This document shows, in pieces, positions 8,378 through 17,524 of a stretch of DNA of 64,000 nucleotides. The first letter of the stretch is position 1; each line of letters starts with the position of its first letter. The stretch comes from Mycolicibacterium sp. TY81 (lineage in GTDB: Bacteria > Actinomycetota > Actinomycetes > Mycobacteriales > Mycobacteriaceae), in the NCBI RefSeq assembly GCF_018326285.1, contig NZ_AP023362.1:1116001-1180000 (forward strand), read 5' to 3'. The notes under the pieces are model-generated. The model worked only from the letters and a program-made list of their open reading frames with translations, was not told the origin of the DNA and searched no databases. The position numbers were made by a program, and so were the translations under genes.

Positions 8378-9205
8378 TCATACCACCGGTTTTCCGCGCC
8401 GGGCGCGGGACCGCATGTCCCACAGGTACAGCTGGTAGCCGAACAGCCACACGTCGCGCGGAATCACCCGGTCGGCCAGGCGCAGCGCCGTCAGCAGCCG
8501 GCCGAACCAGCGCTCCTGGCTCGGTGTCCACGCCAGTTTCATGTGGGTGCGGAATTCGGCGGGCAGGAAACCCGTCGTCGCGAACAGGTTGATTGGCCCC
8601 GCCAGTTGCCGCAGCGGGGTGGGCAGGAACGCCAGCGACGCCACGCCGTGCAGGTGCGCGCGGACGGGCTCGTCGATCTGCAGCTCGTCGAGCGTGCGTT
8701 TCCAGTACTCGTCGAAGGCGACGCGGTCGGCCGGCCACATGCCGTCGCGGACCTGCAGCGTGGTGCCCAGCGTGCGGGCGTCCTGATAGACGGCGTCCGC
8801 GGCCTCGGGGCTGAGCGGTCCGTAGAGGAACTCGTGCTGGTCGACGTAGTAGCGGTAGAGGCACGACGCCACCCACAGCTGCAGCTTCGGGTCGAACGCG
8901 TGGTATTTCACCGGGCTGGACGCCGTCGACCGCACCAGCGCGTGCACCCGGTCCACCTCGCGGCGGATCAGCGCGCGGTCGTCGTCGGTGCCGTACACCG
9001 CGGCCGCCAGATAGGTACCGGTGGTGCGGGCGCGCTTGAACGGGTGCTTGTAGACGTTGCCGCTGTCCACGGGGCTCTCCAGCACGCCGTAGCCCACCCC
9101 GGGCAGGGCCAGTTGCATGATCACGTTGGCCGCCGGTGCGAGCGCCGCCGCGGGGTTGATGAGGTCGACAACCCGCTTCGGGTGCCGAGGTGGACCGAGC
9201 CGCAT
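8378..9205 (-). CDS. Oxygenase MpaB family protein (DUF2236)
   Basis: A 275-residue helical protein with DUF2236 hallmarks: the [19 protein letters not shown] block near the N-terminus, the RREVDRVHA helix, and the [20 protein letters not shown] segment that holds the haem-proximal region. MpaB and latex-clearing-protein relatives bind b-type haem and oxidise hydrophobic substrates. The start ATG is 9205; longer upstream frames lack coding character. Substrate unknown. Divergent from cobD, with 36 bases between starts. Confidence 0.8.
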   Translation of the reverse strand: MRLGPPRHPKRVVDLINPAAALAPAANVIMQLALPGVGYGVLESPVDSGNVYKHPFKRARTTGTYLAAAVYGTDDDRALIRREVDRVHALVRSTASSPVKYHAFDPKLQLWVASCLYRYYVDQHEFLYGPLSPEAADAVYQDARTLGTTLQVRDGMWPADRVAFDEYWKRTLDELQIDEPVRAHLHGVASLAFLPTPLRQLAGPINLFATTGFLPAEFRTHMKLAWTPSQERWFGRLLTALRLADRVIPRDVWLFGYQLYLWDMRSRARRGKPVV

Positions 9206-9241
9206 GCTGCCGAGTAAACACCCTGTGAGACGCTGCCCGGC

Positions 9242-10207
9242 GTGTTTGACAGAAGCGCCCCGAGGGCGGCCGGTCTGGCGCTCGGCTACCTGGCGGATGT
9301 GTGCTGGGGCGATCCGCAGCGCGGTCATCCGGTAGCGCTCTTCGGTACGGCCGCGGCCGCCCTGGAACGCCGCACGTACCGCGACAACCGGCCGGCCGGG
9401 GCCGGTCACACGGCCGCGCTGCTGGTCGGTCTGGGGGCGCTGGGTTTCGGGCTGGAACGCGTCGCGCGCGGCCCGGTGGCGAAGACATTGGTCACTGCCG
9501 CGGCGACCTACACGGTGCTGGGGGGCACGTCGCTGGCCCGCACCGGCGCCGACATGGCGGCGCGACTGGACCGCGGCGACGTGGCCTCGGCCCGTGAGCT
9601 ACTGCCGTCCCTGTGCGGCCGGGATCCGTCGGCGCTCGATGCGGACGGGCTGGCCCGCGCCGCGCTGGAATCGGTTGCGGAGAACACGTCCGACGCGCAG
9701 GTCGCGCCGATCCTGTGGGGCGCGGTCGCCGGGGTGCCGGGGCTGCTGGTGTACCGCGGCGCCAACACCCTCGACGCGATGATCGGTCACCGCAACCCGC
9801 GCTACACCCGGTTCGGTTGGGCGGCAGCACGATTCGACGACGTCCTCAACTACGTGCCGGCGCGCGTGACGGGGCTGTGCGTCATGGCGGCCTCCGGTCG
9901 GCCCGCCGCGGCGTGGCGCGCCTGGCGTGCCGACGCGCACAAACATCCGAGCCCCAATGCCGGTGTCGCGGAAGCGTCGTTCGCCGGTGCCCTGGGTGTG
10001 CGGCTCGGGGGCGCAACGCAGTACGCGCACCGGCTCGAGATGCGGCCGACGCTGGGCGTCGGGCCCGCGCCCGTGCCCGCCGATCTGCGCCGGGCGGTGC
10101 GACTGACCCGCCGGGTGCAGGCGCTGGCGGCCGTGCTGGCCGTCGGGATCAGCGGCGCCGGCCGTAGCGGTCGGCGAGTTTCCGCTCGGTCTTCTGCTCG
10201 GCGGTGA
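9242..10207 (+). CDS. cobD: Adenosylcobinamide-phosphate synthase CobD/CbiB
   Basis: A 321-residue membrane protein of the cobalamin pathway that attaches aminopropanol (phosphate) to adenosylcobyric acid. Signatures: [22 protein letters not shown] at the N-terminus, [63 protein letters not shown], and [25 protein letters not shown]. It starts with GTG. The last ~19 codons ([18 protein letters not shown]) run past the conserved end and overlap the 3' end of the convergent SURF1 gene by 59 bases. The partner gene cobC lies 2 kb away. Confidence 0.92.
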   Translation: MFDRSAPRAAGLALGYLADVCWGDPQRGHPVALFGTAAAALERRTYRDNRPAGAGHTAALLVGLGALGFGLERVARGPVAKTLVTAAATYTVLGGTSLARTGADMAARLDRGDVASARELLPSLCGRDPSALDADGLARAALESVAENTSDAQVAPILWGAVAGVPGLLVYRGANTLDAMIGHRNPRYTRFGWAAARFDDVLNYVPARVTGLCVMAASGRPAAAWRAWRADAHKHPSPNAGVAEASFAGALGVRLGGATQYAHRLEMRPTLGVGPAPVPADLRRAVRLTRRVQALAAVLAVGISGAGRSGRRVSARSSARR

Positions 10208-11024
10208 GCGGGGCGGCCGGTTCCTCAGCGTTCGGGCCGGGGTCGGGGCCGCCGGAAGTCTCGGTGCTCGAACCGGATTGGGCCTTCTCCAGGCGGCGCT
10301 GCCGGATTTCGGCCATCACGAAGTAGCCCAGCCCGATGGGTGCGACGATGCCGAACGCGATCCACTGGATGCCGTACGACAGGAACGGGCCGGCATCCAG
10401 ATGGGGGAGCGCGATGACCCCGAGACCGCCCGGCTGGCCGTCGACGAGCTGCAGGTACTCCGCCGTCAGCGGCACCCCGGTCAGCTGCGAGATCTGCGTC
10501 GGGGCGATCGAATAGACCTGCTGGATGCCGTCCTGCTTGAACGGTTCCTTGCCCGACATGATCGGCTCGGCGTCGCGTAGGCGCCCGGTGATCGTGACCG
10601 TTCCCGTCGGCGGCGCGGCGAACGGCGGCACGCCCGGCCCGTCGCCCTGCTTGACGTAGCCGCGGTTCACCAGCACCGTCGGGCCACCGTCGACCGCGAA
10701 CGGGGTCAGCACTTCGTACGACGGGTCGCCGTCGTCGGTCCGCAGCCGGACCAGCACCTGCGCCTCGGGGCGGTAGTGGCCCGTCGCCGTCAGCCGCCGC
10801 CACTGCGCGTCCGGGGCCGACGAATCCTGGTGTGGCAGGACCGAGATGAGGGGCGCGGGTTCGGTGTTCAGCGACGACGCGATCTGGTTGTTCTCCCGCG
10901 AGGTGCGGGTGTTCTTGCCCAGCTGCCACGGCGCGAGCACCGTGAAGCACAGGTAGGCGAACGCGATCACCACGACGAACAGCGCCAGCCACTGCGGCCG
11001 GAGCAGGAACCCGAGCCGGCGCAT
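10149..11024 (-). CDS. SURF1 family cytochrome oxidase biogenesis protein
   Basis: A 291-residue protein with the SURF1 layout: one transmembrane helix near residues 10-32 (WLALFVVVIAFAYLCFTVLAPWQLG), a periplasmic beta domain with WRRLTATGHYRPEAQVLVR and VLVNRGYVKQG, and a second helix near 225-250 (YGIQWIAFGIVAPIGLGYF). The C-terminal ~45 residues are charged. SURF1 proteins assist haem insertion or assembly of cytochrome c oxidase; in mycobacteria this is inferred. Its ATG overlaps the ptpA stop (ATGA). The order HAD-ptpA-SURF1 matches M. tuberculosis Rv2232-Rv2235. Confidence 0.88.
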   Translation of the reverse strand: MRRLGFLLRPQWLALFVVVIAFAYLCFTVLAPWQLGKNTRTSRENNQIASSLNTEPAPLISVLPHQDSSAPDAQWRRLTATGHYRPEAQVLVRLRTDDGDPSYEVLTPFAVDGGPTVLVNRGYVKQGDGPGVPPFAAPPTGTVTITGRLRDAEPIMSGKEPFKQDGIQQVYSIAPTQISQLTGVPLTAEYLQLVDGQPGGLGVIALPHLDAGPFLSYGIQWIAFGIVAPIGLGYFVMAEIRQRRLEKAQSGSSTETSGGPDPGPNAEEPAAPLTAEQKTERKLADRYGRRR

Positions 11025-11512
11025 CAGTCGCCTCGCTCCGCGAGTTGCTTGTCGACCCAGTCGTGCAGGCCCGGCAGCGCGGCCTCGATGACCGCGAAGG
11101 TCTCCTCGAAATCGTCGATGCCGCCGTAGTACGGGTCTTCGACGTCGAGCGCGTGGGCGCCCGACCGCGGGTCGAACGAGCGCATCATCCGGACCCGGTC
11201 CGGGTCGGCACCCAGGTCGCTCAGGATGCGGGTGTGGTTGCGGCCCATGGGAACGATCATGTCGGCGGCGAGATGGTCGTCGTCGATCGCCGCGGCGGCG
11301 TGCGCGGTGGGGTAGCCGTGCGCGCGCAGCACCCGCTCGGCGCGGCTGTCGGCCGGGTCACCCGCGTGCCAGCCGCCGGTGCCGGCGCTGGTCACCCGGA
11401 CCAGGTCGGCCAGCCCGCGCTCGTTGATCTGGTGGGCGAACATCTTCTCGGCCATCGGCGACCGGCAGATGTTGCCCGAACAGATGAACGTCACGTGCAC
11501 GGGGTCAGACAC
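11024..11512 (-). CDS. ptpA: Low-molecular-weight protein tyrosine phosphatase PtpA
   Basis: A 162-residue LMW phosphatase. The P-loop CSGNICRSP lies near residues 10-18, with nucleophile Cys and phosphate-binding Arg. The general-acid loop is DVEDPYYGGIDDFEE. The start GTG gives VSDPVHVTFICSG, matching the M. tuberculosis PtpA N-terminus MSDPLHVTFVCTG; a longer frame to 11635 overlaps the HAD gene and is not used. In M. tuberculosis PtpA is secreted and blocks phagosome maturation. Whether that applies in this probably environmental species is open. It overlaps the upstream HAD gene by 8 bases. Confidence 0.92.
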   Translation of the reverse strand: MSDPVHVTFICSGNICRSPMAEKMFAHQINERGLADLVRVTSAGTGGWHAGDPADSRAERVLRAHGYPTAHAAAAIDDDHLAADMIVPMGRNHTRILSDLGADPDRVRMMRSFDPRSGAHALDVEDPYYGGIDDFEETFAVIEAALPGLHDWVDKQLAERGD

Positions 11513-12143
11513 CCAGCACCTCCCGTAGCTCGGCGACGGTGGCGACCCGCCGGACCGTCGAATCGTCGGCGAAATCGGTTGCGCCGTAACCCCAGTCGAC
11601 GACGACGGTGTCGATGCCGTGGTGCGCGGCGCCATGCACGTCGTGCGACCGGTCGCCGACCATCAGCACCTGTTCGGGTACCGGGGCCAGCTGGGCGAGG
11701 GCATGGGCGACGACATCGGCCTTGGCTGACCGGGTGCCGTCCACGCTGGCGCCGGCGACGACCTCGAAGTGCTCGTGGATACCGAAGTGCTCGACGATGC
11801 GCCGGGCGGTCGGTTCGGCCTTCGACGTCGCGACGGCCAGGCGCACTCCCGCGGCCCGCAGGTCCGCCAGGAGATCCTCGATGCCGTCGAACATGCGGTT
11901 CATGGACCAGCCGCGGGTGGTGTAGTCGGCGCGGTAGGCGGCGATGGCGTCGGCGGCCTTCTCGCCGAGGCCCAGCGAGCCCAGCGTCACGTGCATCGGC
12001 GGGCCGACGATCCGTTCCACGAGGTCACCGTCGGGGATGTCGGCGCCGACAGCGCCGAGCGCATGACGGAAGCTGGCGACGATGCCCTCGGCGGAGTCGG
12101 TCAGCGTCCCGTCGAGGTCGAATAGCACCAACTGCGGGGTCAC
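11505..12143 (-). CDS. HAD-superfamily hydrolase (PtkA-like, upstream of ptpA)
   Basis: A 212-residue HAD protein: motif I DLDGTLTDS (~9-17), a helical C1 cap, motif II ATSKAEPTARR with Thr/Ser, and motifs III/IV KADVV and MVGDRSHDVHGA. The family includes phosphoglycolate phosphatases. The syntenic M. tuberculosis gene is PtkA (Rv2232), a HAD protein reported as a tyrosine kinase paired with PtpA. This protein starts almost at motif I and lacks the N-terminal extension of ~80 residues of M. tuberculosis PtkA. Kinase activity should therefore not be assumed. GTG start; the nearby ATG at 12151 runs into a stop. Confidence 0.82.
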   Translation of the reverse strand: MTPQLVLFDLDGTLTDSAEGIVASFRHALGAVGADIPDGDLVERIVGPPMHVTLGSLGLGEKAADAIAAYRADYTTRGWSMNRMFDGIEDLLADLRAAGVRLAVATSKAEPTARRIVEHFGIHEHFEVVAGASVDGTRSAKADVVAHALAQLAPVPEQVLMVGDRSHDVHGAAHHGIDTVVVDWGYGATDFADDSTVRRVATVAELREVLGV

Positions 12144-12198
12144 GGTGTCATTGTCCCTGATGTGTCTGGCCGCCTGCGCCGCGCATTAGGGTCTACCT

Positions 12199-13209
12199 GT
12201 GGAACTCGGGGCGCGCTATCACGGCGATCAGGCGGTGGCGCCCGGCATGCTCGACTTCGCGGTGAACGTCCGCGGCGCCGGTCCGCCGCAGTGGCTGGCC
12301 GACCGCCTCGCGGCCCGGCTGGCCGAACTGGGCAGTTATCCGGCCTCCGCCGACGTGGCTGCAGCCCAAGCGGCCGTGGCGGCCCGGCACGGCCGTGACC
12401 TCGACGAAGTGGCGCTGCTGGCGGGCGGCGCCGAGGGTTTTGCGCTGCTCCCGTTGCTGCAGCCCAGCCTGGCGGCGCTCATCGCGCCGTCGTTCACCGA
12501 GCCGCAAGCCGTCTTCGACGCCGCCGGCGTGCCCGTCGCGCACGTGGTGCTGGACGCGCCGTTCCGGCTGTCCGGCGCGGCGGTGCCGGCGGACGCGGAC
12601 CTCGTGGTTGTGGGCAATCCCACCAATCCGACCGGCGTCCTGCACCGCCGCGACGAGATTCTGGCGCTGCGGGCACCCGGTCGCATCGTCGTCGTCGACG
12701 AGGCCTTCGCCGACGCGGTGCCCGGTGAACCGGAGTCGCTGGCCGGGCGGTCGCTGCCCGACGTCGTGGTGCTGCGCAGCCTGACCAAGACGTGGTCGCT
12801 GGCCGGGCTGCGGGTCGGCTACGCGCTGGGCGCGCCCGAGGTGCTGGCGCGGCTGACGGCGCAGCGGCCGCACTGGCCGCTGGGCACGCTGCAGTTGGAG
12901 GCGTTGACGGGGTGCAGCACGCCGGCCGCGGTCGCCGAGGCCGAGGCCGGGGCGCGCCGGTTGGCCGACCTGCGGGCCGAGATGGCGGCGGGTCTGACGG
13001 CGGCGGGTTTCGCGGTGGCCGACGGTGCCGCACCCTTCGTGTTGTTCTCGGTGCCGGACGCCGAGCTGGCCCGGAAGCACCTGGCGGAGAAGGGGATTGC
13101 GGTGCGCCGCTGCGACACGTTCGTCGGCCTGCCCGGCGGCTACCTGCGCGCCGCGGTCCGCCCGGAATGGCCGGTCCTCGTCGAAGCCCTACAGGAGGTG
13201 CCCTGGTGA
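12199..13209 (+). CDS. cobC: Threonine-phosphate decarboxylase-like aminotransferase CobC
   Basis: A 336-residue class I/II fold PLP enzyme. It opens with [20 protein letters not shown], typical of CobC/CobD-type decarboxylases. PLP site: [18 protein letters not shown] with the Schiff-base Lys. Other motifs are [14 protein letters not shown] and VVDEAFAD. It would make aminopropanol phosphate (or a related step) for the nucleotide loop of cobalamin, the substrate of the nearby CobD. GTG start at 12199, 55 bases from the divergent HAD gene. The TGA overlaps the GTG of the next gene, so four genes in this strand form a tight operon. Confidence 0.88.
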   Translation: MELGARYHGDQAVAPGMLDFAVNVRGAGPPQWLADRLAARLAELGSYPASADVAAAQAAVAARHGRDLDEVALLAGGAEGFALLPLLQPSLAALIAPSFTEPQAVFDAAGVPVAHVVLDAPFRLSGAAVPADADLVVVGNPTNPTGVLHRRDEILALRAPGRIVVVDEAFADAVPGEPESLAGRSLPDVVVLRSLTKTWSLAGLRVGYALGAPEVLARLTAQRPHWPLGTLQLEALTGCSTPAAVAEAEAGARRLADLRAEMAAGLTAAGFAVADGAAPFVLFSVPDAELARKHLAEKGIAVRRCDTFVGLPGGYLRAAVRPEWPVLVEALQEVPW

Positions 13210-14330
13210 GTGTGCCGCTGCGTGACGTCATCGCCGCGCTGGACCGCGCCTACCCGCCGGCGCTCGCGCACAGCTGGGACTCCGTGGGCCTGGTGTGCGG
13301 TGACCCGTCCGAGGCCGTGGAGTCGGTGACCGTCGCGGTCGACGCCACCGCGGCCGTCGCCGCGTCGGTGCCCGAGGGCGGACTGCTGCTGGCGCACCAT
13401 CCGCTGCTGCTGCGCGGCGTCGACACCGTGGCCGCCGACACCGGCAAGGGCGCCCTGATCCACTCGCTGATCCGCCGCGGCGCGGCGCTGTTCAGCGCGC
13501 ACACCAATGCCGATGCGGCCGCGCCCGGGGTGTCGGACGCCCTCGCCGAGGCACTGGGCCTGCAGGTCGAGGGTGTGCTCGACCCCGCCGAGGCGCGCGC
13601 TGACCTGGACAAATGGGTCGTGTTCGTGCCGCACGTGAACGCCGACGCGGTGCGGGACGCGATGTTCGCCGCCGGTGGCGGCCAGATCGGCGACTACTCG
13701 CACTGCAGCTGGGCGACCATGGGCGTAGGCCAGTTCCTGCCGCACGAGGGCGCGACACCGACCATCGGCATGGTCGGCGCCATCGAGCAGGTCGCCGAGG
13801 ACCGCGTCGAGGTGATCGCGCCGTCCCGGCTGCGGCGGGCGGTGCTGACGGCGATGCGCGCGGCGCACCCCTATGAGGAACCGGCGTTCGACGTGCTCAC
13901 GCTGGCGCCGCTGCCGTCGGACGTCGGGATCGGGCGCATCTGCTCGTTGCCGGAGCCGGAACCGTTGTCGGCCTTCGCGTCCCGCGTCGCGCGCGGCCTG
14001 CCCACCACATCGTGGGGGGTACGGGCAGCGGGCGATCCGGACGCCCTGGTGTCACGCGTCGCGGTCTGCGGGGGCGCCGGCGACTCGCTGCTGGGCGCGG
14101 TGACGAGGTCGGGAGTCGATGTCTACGTGACGTCCGATCTGCGCCATCATCCCGCCGACGAGCACCGCCGCGCATCGGACGTGGCGCTGGTCGATGTAGC
14201 GCATTGGGCGAGTGAATTTCCGTGGTGCGAGCAGGCCGCCGGGGTCTTGCGTGCACAATTCGGTGATGCGTTGCCGGTGCGGGTCAGCCAGATCCGTACC
14301 GACCCCTGGAACGTCGAGATAACCTGCTGA
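13206..14330 (+). CDS. Nif3-like dinuclear metal centre protein (DUF34)
   Basis: A 374-residue Nif3/YbgI family protein, syntenic with Rv2230c. The N-terminal half has [22 protein letters not shown] (metal-binding His pair) and [11 protein letters not shown] central inserted domain with [25 protein letters not shown] is typical of the long form. The C-terminus carries [12 protein letters not shown] and [10 protein letters not shown], supplying further metal ligands. Hexameric; often mis-called GTP cyclohydrolase I type 2. Function unresolved. GTG start overlaps the cobC stop (GTGA). Confidence 0.88.
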   Translation: MSVPLRDVIAALDRAYPPALAHSWDSVGLVCGDPSEAVESVTVAVDATAAVAASVPEGGLLLAHHPLLLRGVDTVAADTGKGALIHSLIRRGAALFSAHTNADAAAPGVSDALAEALGLQVEGVLDPAEARADLDKWVVFVPHVNADAVRDAMFAAGGGQIGDYSHCSWATMGVGQFLPHEGATPTIGMVGAIEQVAEDRVEVIAPSRLRRAVLTAMRAAHPYEEPAFDVLTLAPLPSDVGIGRICSLPEPEPLSAFASRVARGLPTTSWGVRAAGDPDALVSRVAVCGGAGDSLLGAVTRSGVDVYVTSDLRHHPADEHRRASDVALVDVAHWASEFPWCEQAAGVLRAQFGDALPVRVSQIRTDPWNVEITC

Positions 14331-14335
14331 GAGAC

Positions 14336-15094
14336 GTGAAGATGAAAGCTGAAGTGTCGCAACAACGTTTGTTGCTCGAGGTGGCCGAAGTGGACGCCGC
14401 GCTGACCCGCCTGACGCACCGGTCGACGCACCTGGTCGAGCAGCAGCGCTTCGACGCCGTGCAGGCAGAGCACCGCGAGGCCAACGATCGGTTGGCGGCG
14501 CTGAGCATCGCTGTCGAGGATTTGGACGCGCAGATCGCCAAGTTCGAGTCCGAGATCGACGCCGTGCGTCAGCGTGAGGCCCGTGACCAGAAGCTGATGG
14601 ACAGTGGTTCGGTCGGCGCCAAGCAGGTGGCCGAACTGCAGCACGAGCTCGAGACGCTGCAGCGCCGGCAGGCCGCTCTCGAGGAGCAGCAGCTGGAGAT
14701 CATGGAGCGTCGGGAAGAGCTGCAGGGTGAGCGGAACGAGGAACTGGCCCTGATCGACGCGTTGCAGGGGGATCTGACCTCGGCGCAGGTCGAGCGCGAC
14801 CAGGCGCTGGTGTCCATCGACGAGTCGCGCAAGGTCGCTGCCGACCGGCGCAAAGCGCTGCTGGACTCGGTGTCCCCGGAACTTGCCGAGATGTACGAGA
14901 AACAGCGCAAGCTGGGCGGCCCCGGCGCGGGGCTGCTCCAGGGCAGCCGCTGCGGCGCCTGCCGCATCGACCTGGATCGTGGTGAGCTGTCCCGGGTTTC
15001 GGCGGCCGCCCCCGACGACGTGCTGCGCTGCCCCGAGTGCGGGGCGATCCTGGTGCGGGTCAAGGACTTCCGTGCGGGAGAAACCGGTCTGTGA
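14336..15094 (+). CDS. Coiled-coil zinc-ribbon protein (Rv2229c-like)
   Basis: A 252-residue protein. Residues ~10-185 form a long alpha-helical coiled coil rich in Glu, Gln, Leu and Arg. The C-terminus is a four-cysteine zinc ribbon, CGAC ... CPEC (SRCGACRIDLDRG, LRCPECGAILVR). Proteins of this shape sit next to RNase H genes in actinobacteria and may bind nucleic acid; the molecular role is not established here. GTG 14336 or ATG 14342 could start it. The last codons overlap the next gene by 4 bases. Confidence 0.85.
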   Translation: MKMKAEVSQQRLLLEVAEVDAALTRLTHRSTHLVEQQRFDAVQAEHREANDRLAALSIAVEDLDAQIAKFESEIDAVRQREARDQKLMDSGSVGAKQVAELQHELETLQRRQAALEEQQLEIMERREELQGERNEELALIDALQGDLTSAQVERDQALVSIDESRKVAADRRKALLDSVSPELAEMYEKQRKLGGPGAGLLQGSRCGACRIDLDRGELSRVSAAAPDDVLRCPECGAILVRVKDFRAGETGL

Positions 15095-16197
15095 GAGTTC
15101 TGGTCGAGGCCGACGGTGGGTCGCGCGGCAACCCGGGACCCGCAGGCTATGGCGCCGTGGTGTTTTCCGCCGACCGGGCCGAGGTGCTCGCCGAGAGCAG
15201 CGCCTCCATCGGCGTGGCGACCAACAACGTCGCCGAGTACCGAGGTCTGATCGCGGGGCTGGAGGCCGCGGCCGCACTGGACGCCGACGACGTTGCGGTG
15301 TCGATGGATTCGAAGCTCGTGGTCGAGCAGATGTCGGGCCGCTGGCAGGTCAAGCACCCGGACCTGATCCCGTTGAACCGCGAGGCGGTGGCGCTGGCCC
15401 GGCGGTTCGGGCGGGTGAGCTACACGTGGATTCCGCGGGCGCAGAACGCGCACGCCGACCGGTTGGCCAACGAGGCCATGGACGCCGCGGCGTCGGCGCC
15501 GGTGGCGGCCCCGGTGCCTGTGGTGGTTCCGGAGCCGAAAGCCACTGCGGCACAACCGGCGGCCCCCGGGTGGACCGGTGCCGTCGGGGCGCCGACGCGG
15601 TTCCTGCTGCTGCGCCACGGGCAGACCGAGCTGTCGGTGCACCGCCGCTACTCGGGTCGGGGCAACCCTCCGCTCACCGATTTGGGGCGCGAGCAGGCCG
15701 CGGCGGCCGCGGCGTATGTCGCTGGTATCGAGGGCATCTCGGCCGTGATCAGCTCTCCGTTGCAGCGGGCGCTGGACACCGCGAAGGCGGCGGCGAGTGC
15801 GCTCGACCTTGATGTCACCGTCGACGACGACCTGATCGAGACCGACTTCGGTGCCTGGGAAGGCCTGACCTTCCGCGAAGCGGCCGAACGGGATCCGGAA
15901 TTGCACCGCAGCTGGCTGGGGGACACCAGCGTCGCGCCGCCGGATGGGGAGAGCTTCGATACGGTGACGCACCGGATTCGCCGCGCCCGCAACCGGATCA
16001 TTGCCGAGCACGGCGCGACGACGGTACTCGTGGTCTCGCATGTCACGCCGATCAAGACGATCCTGCGGCAGGCGCTCGATGCGGGGCCCGGCATCCTGTA
16101 CCGCCTGCACCTGGATCTGGCGTCGCTGAGCATCGCGGAGTTCTTCGGCGACGGCGGTTCCGCGGTCCGGTTGGTCAATCAGACCGCTTATCTCTAA
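15091..16197 (+). CDS. Bifunctional RNase H / acid phosphatase (phosphoglycerate mutase-like)
   Basis: A 368-residue fusion like Rv2228c. Residues ~1-135 are RNase HI: the DGGSRGNPGPAGYG first Asp motif, the Glu in NNVAEYRGL, Asp in SMDSKLV, and HADRLANEAM. An Ala/Pro/Val linker (~135-170) leads to a histidine phosphatase domain: LLRHGQTELSVHRRYSGRG with the phosphohistidine, SSPLQRALDTA, ETDFGAWEGL, and VSHVTPIKTILR with the second His. In mycobacteria the phosphatase half has been linked to alpha-ribazole phosphate removal (CobC-type step), which fits the cobC/cobD neighbourhood. GTG start chosen at the GTGA overlap with the zinc-ribbon gene. Confidence 0.92.
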   Translation: MRVLVEADGGSRGNPGPAGYGAVVFSADRAEVLAESSASIGVATNNVAEYRGLIAGLEAAAALDADDVAVSMDSKLVVEQMSGRWQVKHPDLIPLNREAVALARRFGRVSYTWIPRAQNAHADRLANEAMDAAASAPVAAPVPVVVPEPKATAAQPAAPGWTGAVGAPTRFLLLRHGQTELSVHRRYSGRGNPPLTDLGREQAAAAAAYVAGIEGISAVISSPLQRALDTAKAAASALDLDVTVDDDLIETDFGAWEGLTFREAAERDPELHRSWLGDTSVAPPDGESFDTVTHRIRRARNRIIAEHGATTVLVVSHVTPIKTILRQALDAGPGILYRLHLDLASLSIAEFFGDGGSAVRLVNQTAYL

Positions 16198-16313
16198 GCC
16201 GGTCTGTAGCTCCGGCGGTTTGCTGACTCACAGATTTGTCGTGTCAGGACAGAGCAGAGCGGGCGACGCTGGTTTTTTCGTCGGTTGCGGACATAGGTCG
16301 AAAGCTGTCGCCC

Positions 16314-16328
16314 ACGCAGAATCTGCGT
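16314..16328. promoter_or_regulatory. 15-bp palindrome upstream of the LuxR gene (candidate operator)
   Basis: ACGCAGA and TCTGCGT flank one base, giving 7-bp arms. It lies ~138 bases before the LuxR-type start, inside a 268-base gene-free stretch (16198-16465) that must contain the promoter of the LuxR-mce operon. The position suits an operator or activator site; the binding protein is unknown. Confidence 0.35.
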
Positions 16329-16465
16329 AGCAACATTTCAAACGGTTGTTGAACGCGCATCGGTCGCAGCTGGGCAGAGCTGCCGCGGGTCCGACCCGTC
16401 TGGCCGCGCACACCGCGGAACATGTTGGCACCAGTCCCGTTTTCGACCTCGAGGCAGGGGAGTGA

Positions 16466-17524
16466 ATGGCCACGCTCATCGCCGGGCACGCTGCGACGAC
16501 GACGGGAGCGGACCGCCTGCACTCGCTAGGCCGCAATCTTCGCGATCCCGGCGCATACCACGAGCTGGACCGGCAACTCGACCGCTTCCGCCGCCGCCTC
16601 GAACGCCAGCGCAGTGCCGGCACCGCGACCGAAGACGTGTTGGCCGGCGTCCAGCGGCTCCGTCGTGAGCTGAGCCGTCGCGCGGTGGCCCATGGTGCCG
16701 GGCGCGTGACCGCCATTCGCCACGCCGTCGATTCGTTGCGCGGCACCTCGTCGCGGGAGACCATCAAGGCCGCCATGACACTGCTGTGCCGGGACTTCGG
16801 ATTCAGCCGCGTCATGGTCTCCACGGTCCGCGAGCACGATTGGCTGCCGCGGCATCTGCATGGCCGCGGTGCGACATCGCTGTCCTTCCATGGGTTCTCG
16901 GTGGGCGTGCCCGTCCGGTTCGAGGAAACCGAGGCAGAGGCCGCCCTGATCCGCGGGCGACACGGCGTCGTCGTGTCCCGCCCGACCGCGTCGGCCCGGC
17001 TGGACTACCTCGCGGCACCGATCACCGTCGGCGGCGCGGTGATCGGGATGCTGCACGCCGATTTCCCCGAAGCCCCCGGCACCACGGTCATGGATCAGTT
17101 CGATCTGCTCGAGGCATTCGCCGAATGCCTGGCCGTGGTGTACGAGCGGGCCGTTCTGGCAGAGAAGGTCTCGCAGCAGCGCGTCGAGGTCGACAAACTC
17201 TGCGCCACAATGGATCACCTCATGACGCGGCCCGCACCGGGTGGCGCTGTCGTGTCGGATGCAGGCGAGTGCGAGCCGGATGTCCAGCCGACGAGCGCGC
17301 CCGTCGTCGCGGCCGAGCTGACCCCGCGTGAGCGGGAGGTCATGTCCTACGTGGCGACCGGAGCCACCAATCGCGACATCGCGCGCTGTCTGGAGATCTC
17401 CGAGGGCACCGTCAAATCCCATCTCAAGCGCATCGCCGAGAAATTCGGCACCACCAACCGCGCGGCCGCCCTCGCGATGTATCTGGCCATGGATGCCGGC
17501 GTGGGGAGCGGACGGTCGCGATGA
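16466..17524 (+). CDS. GAF-like domain LuxR-family transcriptional regulator
   Basis: A 352-residue regulator. The N-terminal ~90 residues are Arg-rich and helical. Residues ~90-235 look like a GAF sensor (SSRETIKAAMTLLCRDFGFSRVMVSTV, LDYLAAPITVGGAVIGMLHADFP). The C-terminal ~65 residues are a LuxR HTH: LTPREREVMSYVATGATNRDIARCLEISEGTVKSHLKRI. GGCAGGGGAG precedes the ATG. Its TGA overlaps the ATG of the truncated mceB, so it is transcribed with the damaged mce operon and may once have controlled it. Ligand unknown. Confidence 0.85.
   Translation: MATLIAGHAATTTGADRLHSLGRNLRDPGAYHELDRQLDRFRRRLERQRSAGTATEDVLAGVQRLRRELSRRAVAHGAGRVTAIRHAVDSLRGTSSRETIKAAMTLLCRDFGFSRVMVSTVREHDWLPRHLHGRGATSLSFHGFSVGVPVRFEETEAEAALIRGRHGVVVSRPTASARLDYLAAPITVGGAVIGMLHADFPEAPGTTVMDQFDLLEAFAECLAVVYERAVLAEKVSQQRVEVDKLCATMDHLMTRPAPGGAVVSDAGECEPDVQPTSAPVVAAELTPREREVMSYVATGATNRDIARCLEISEGTVKSHLKRIAEKFGTTNRAAALAMYLAMDAGVGSGRSR

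Noticed and set aside
9206..9241. Cobalamin riboswitch upstream of cobD, or upstream of cobC (12144-12198)
   Set aside because: Both gaps are too short and no B12-box-like sequence is present.
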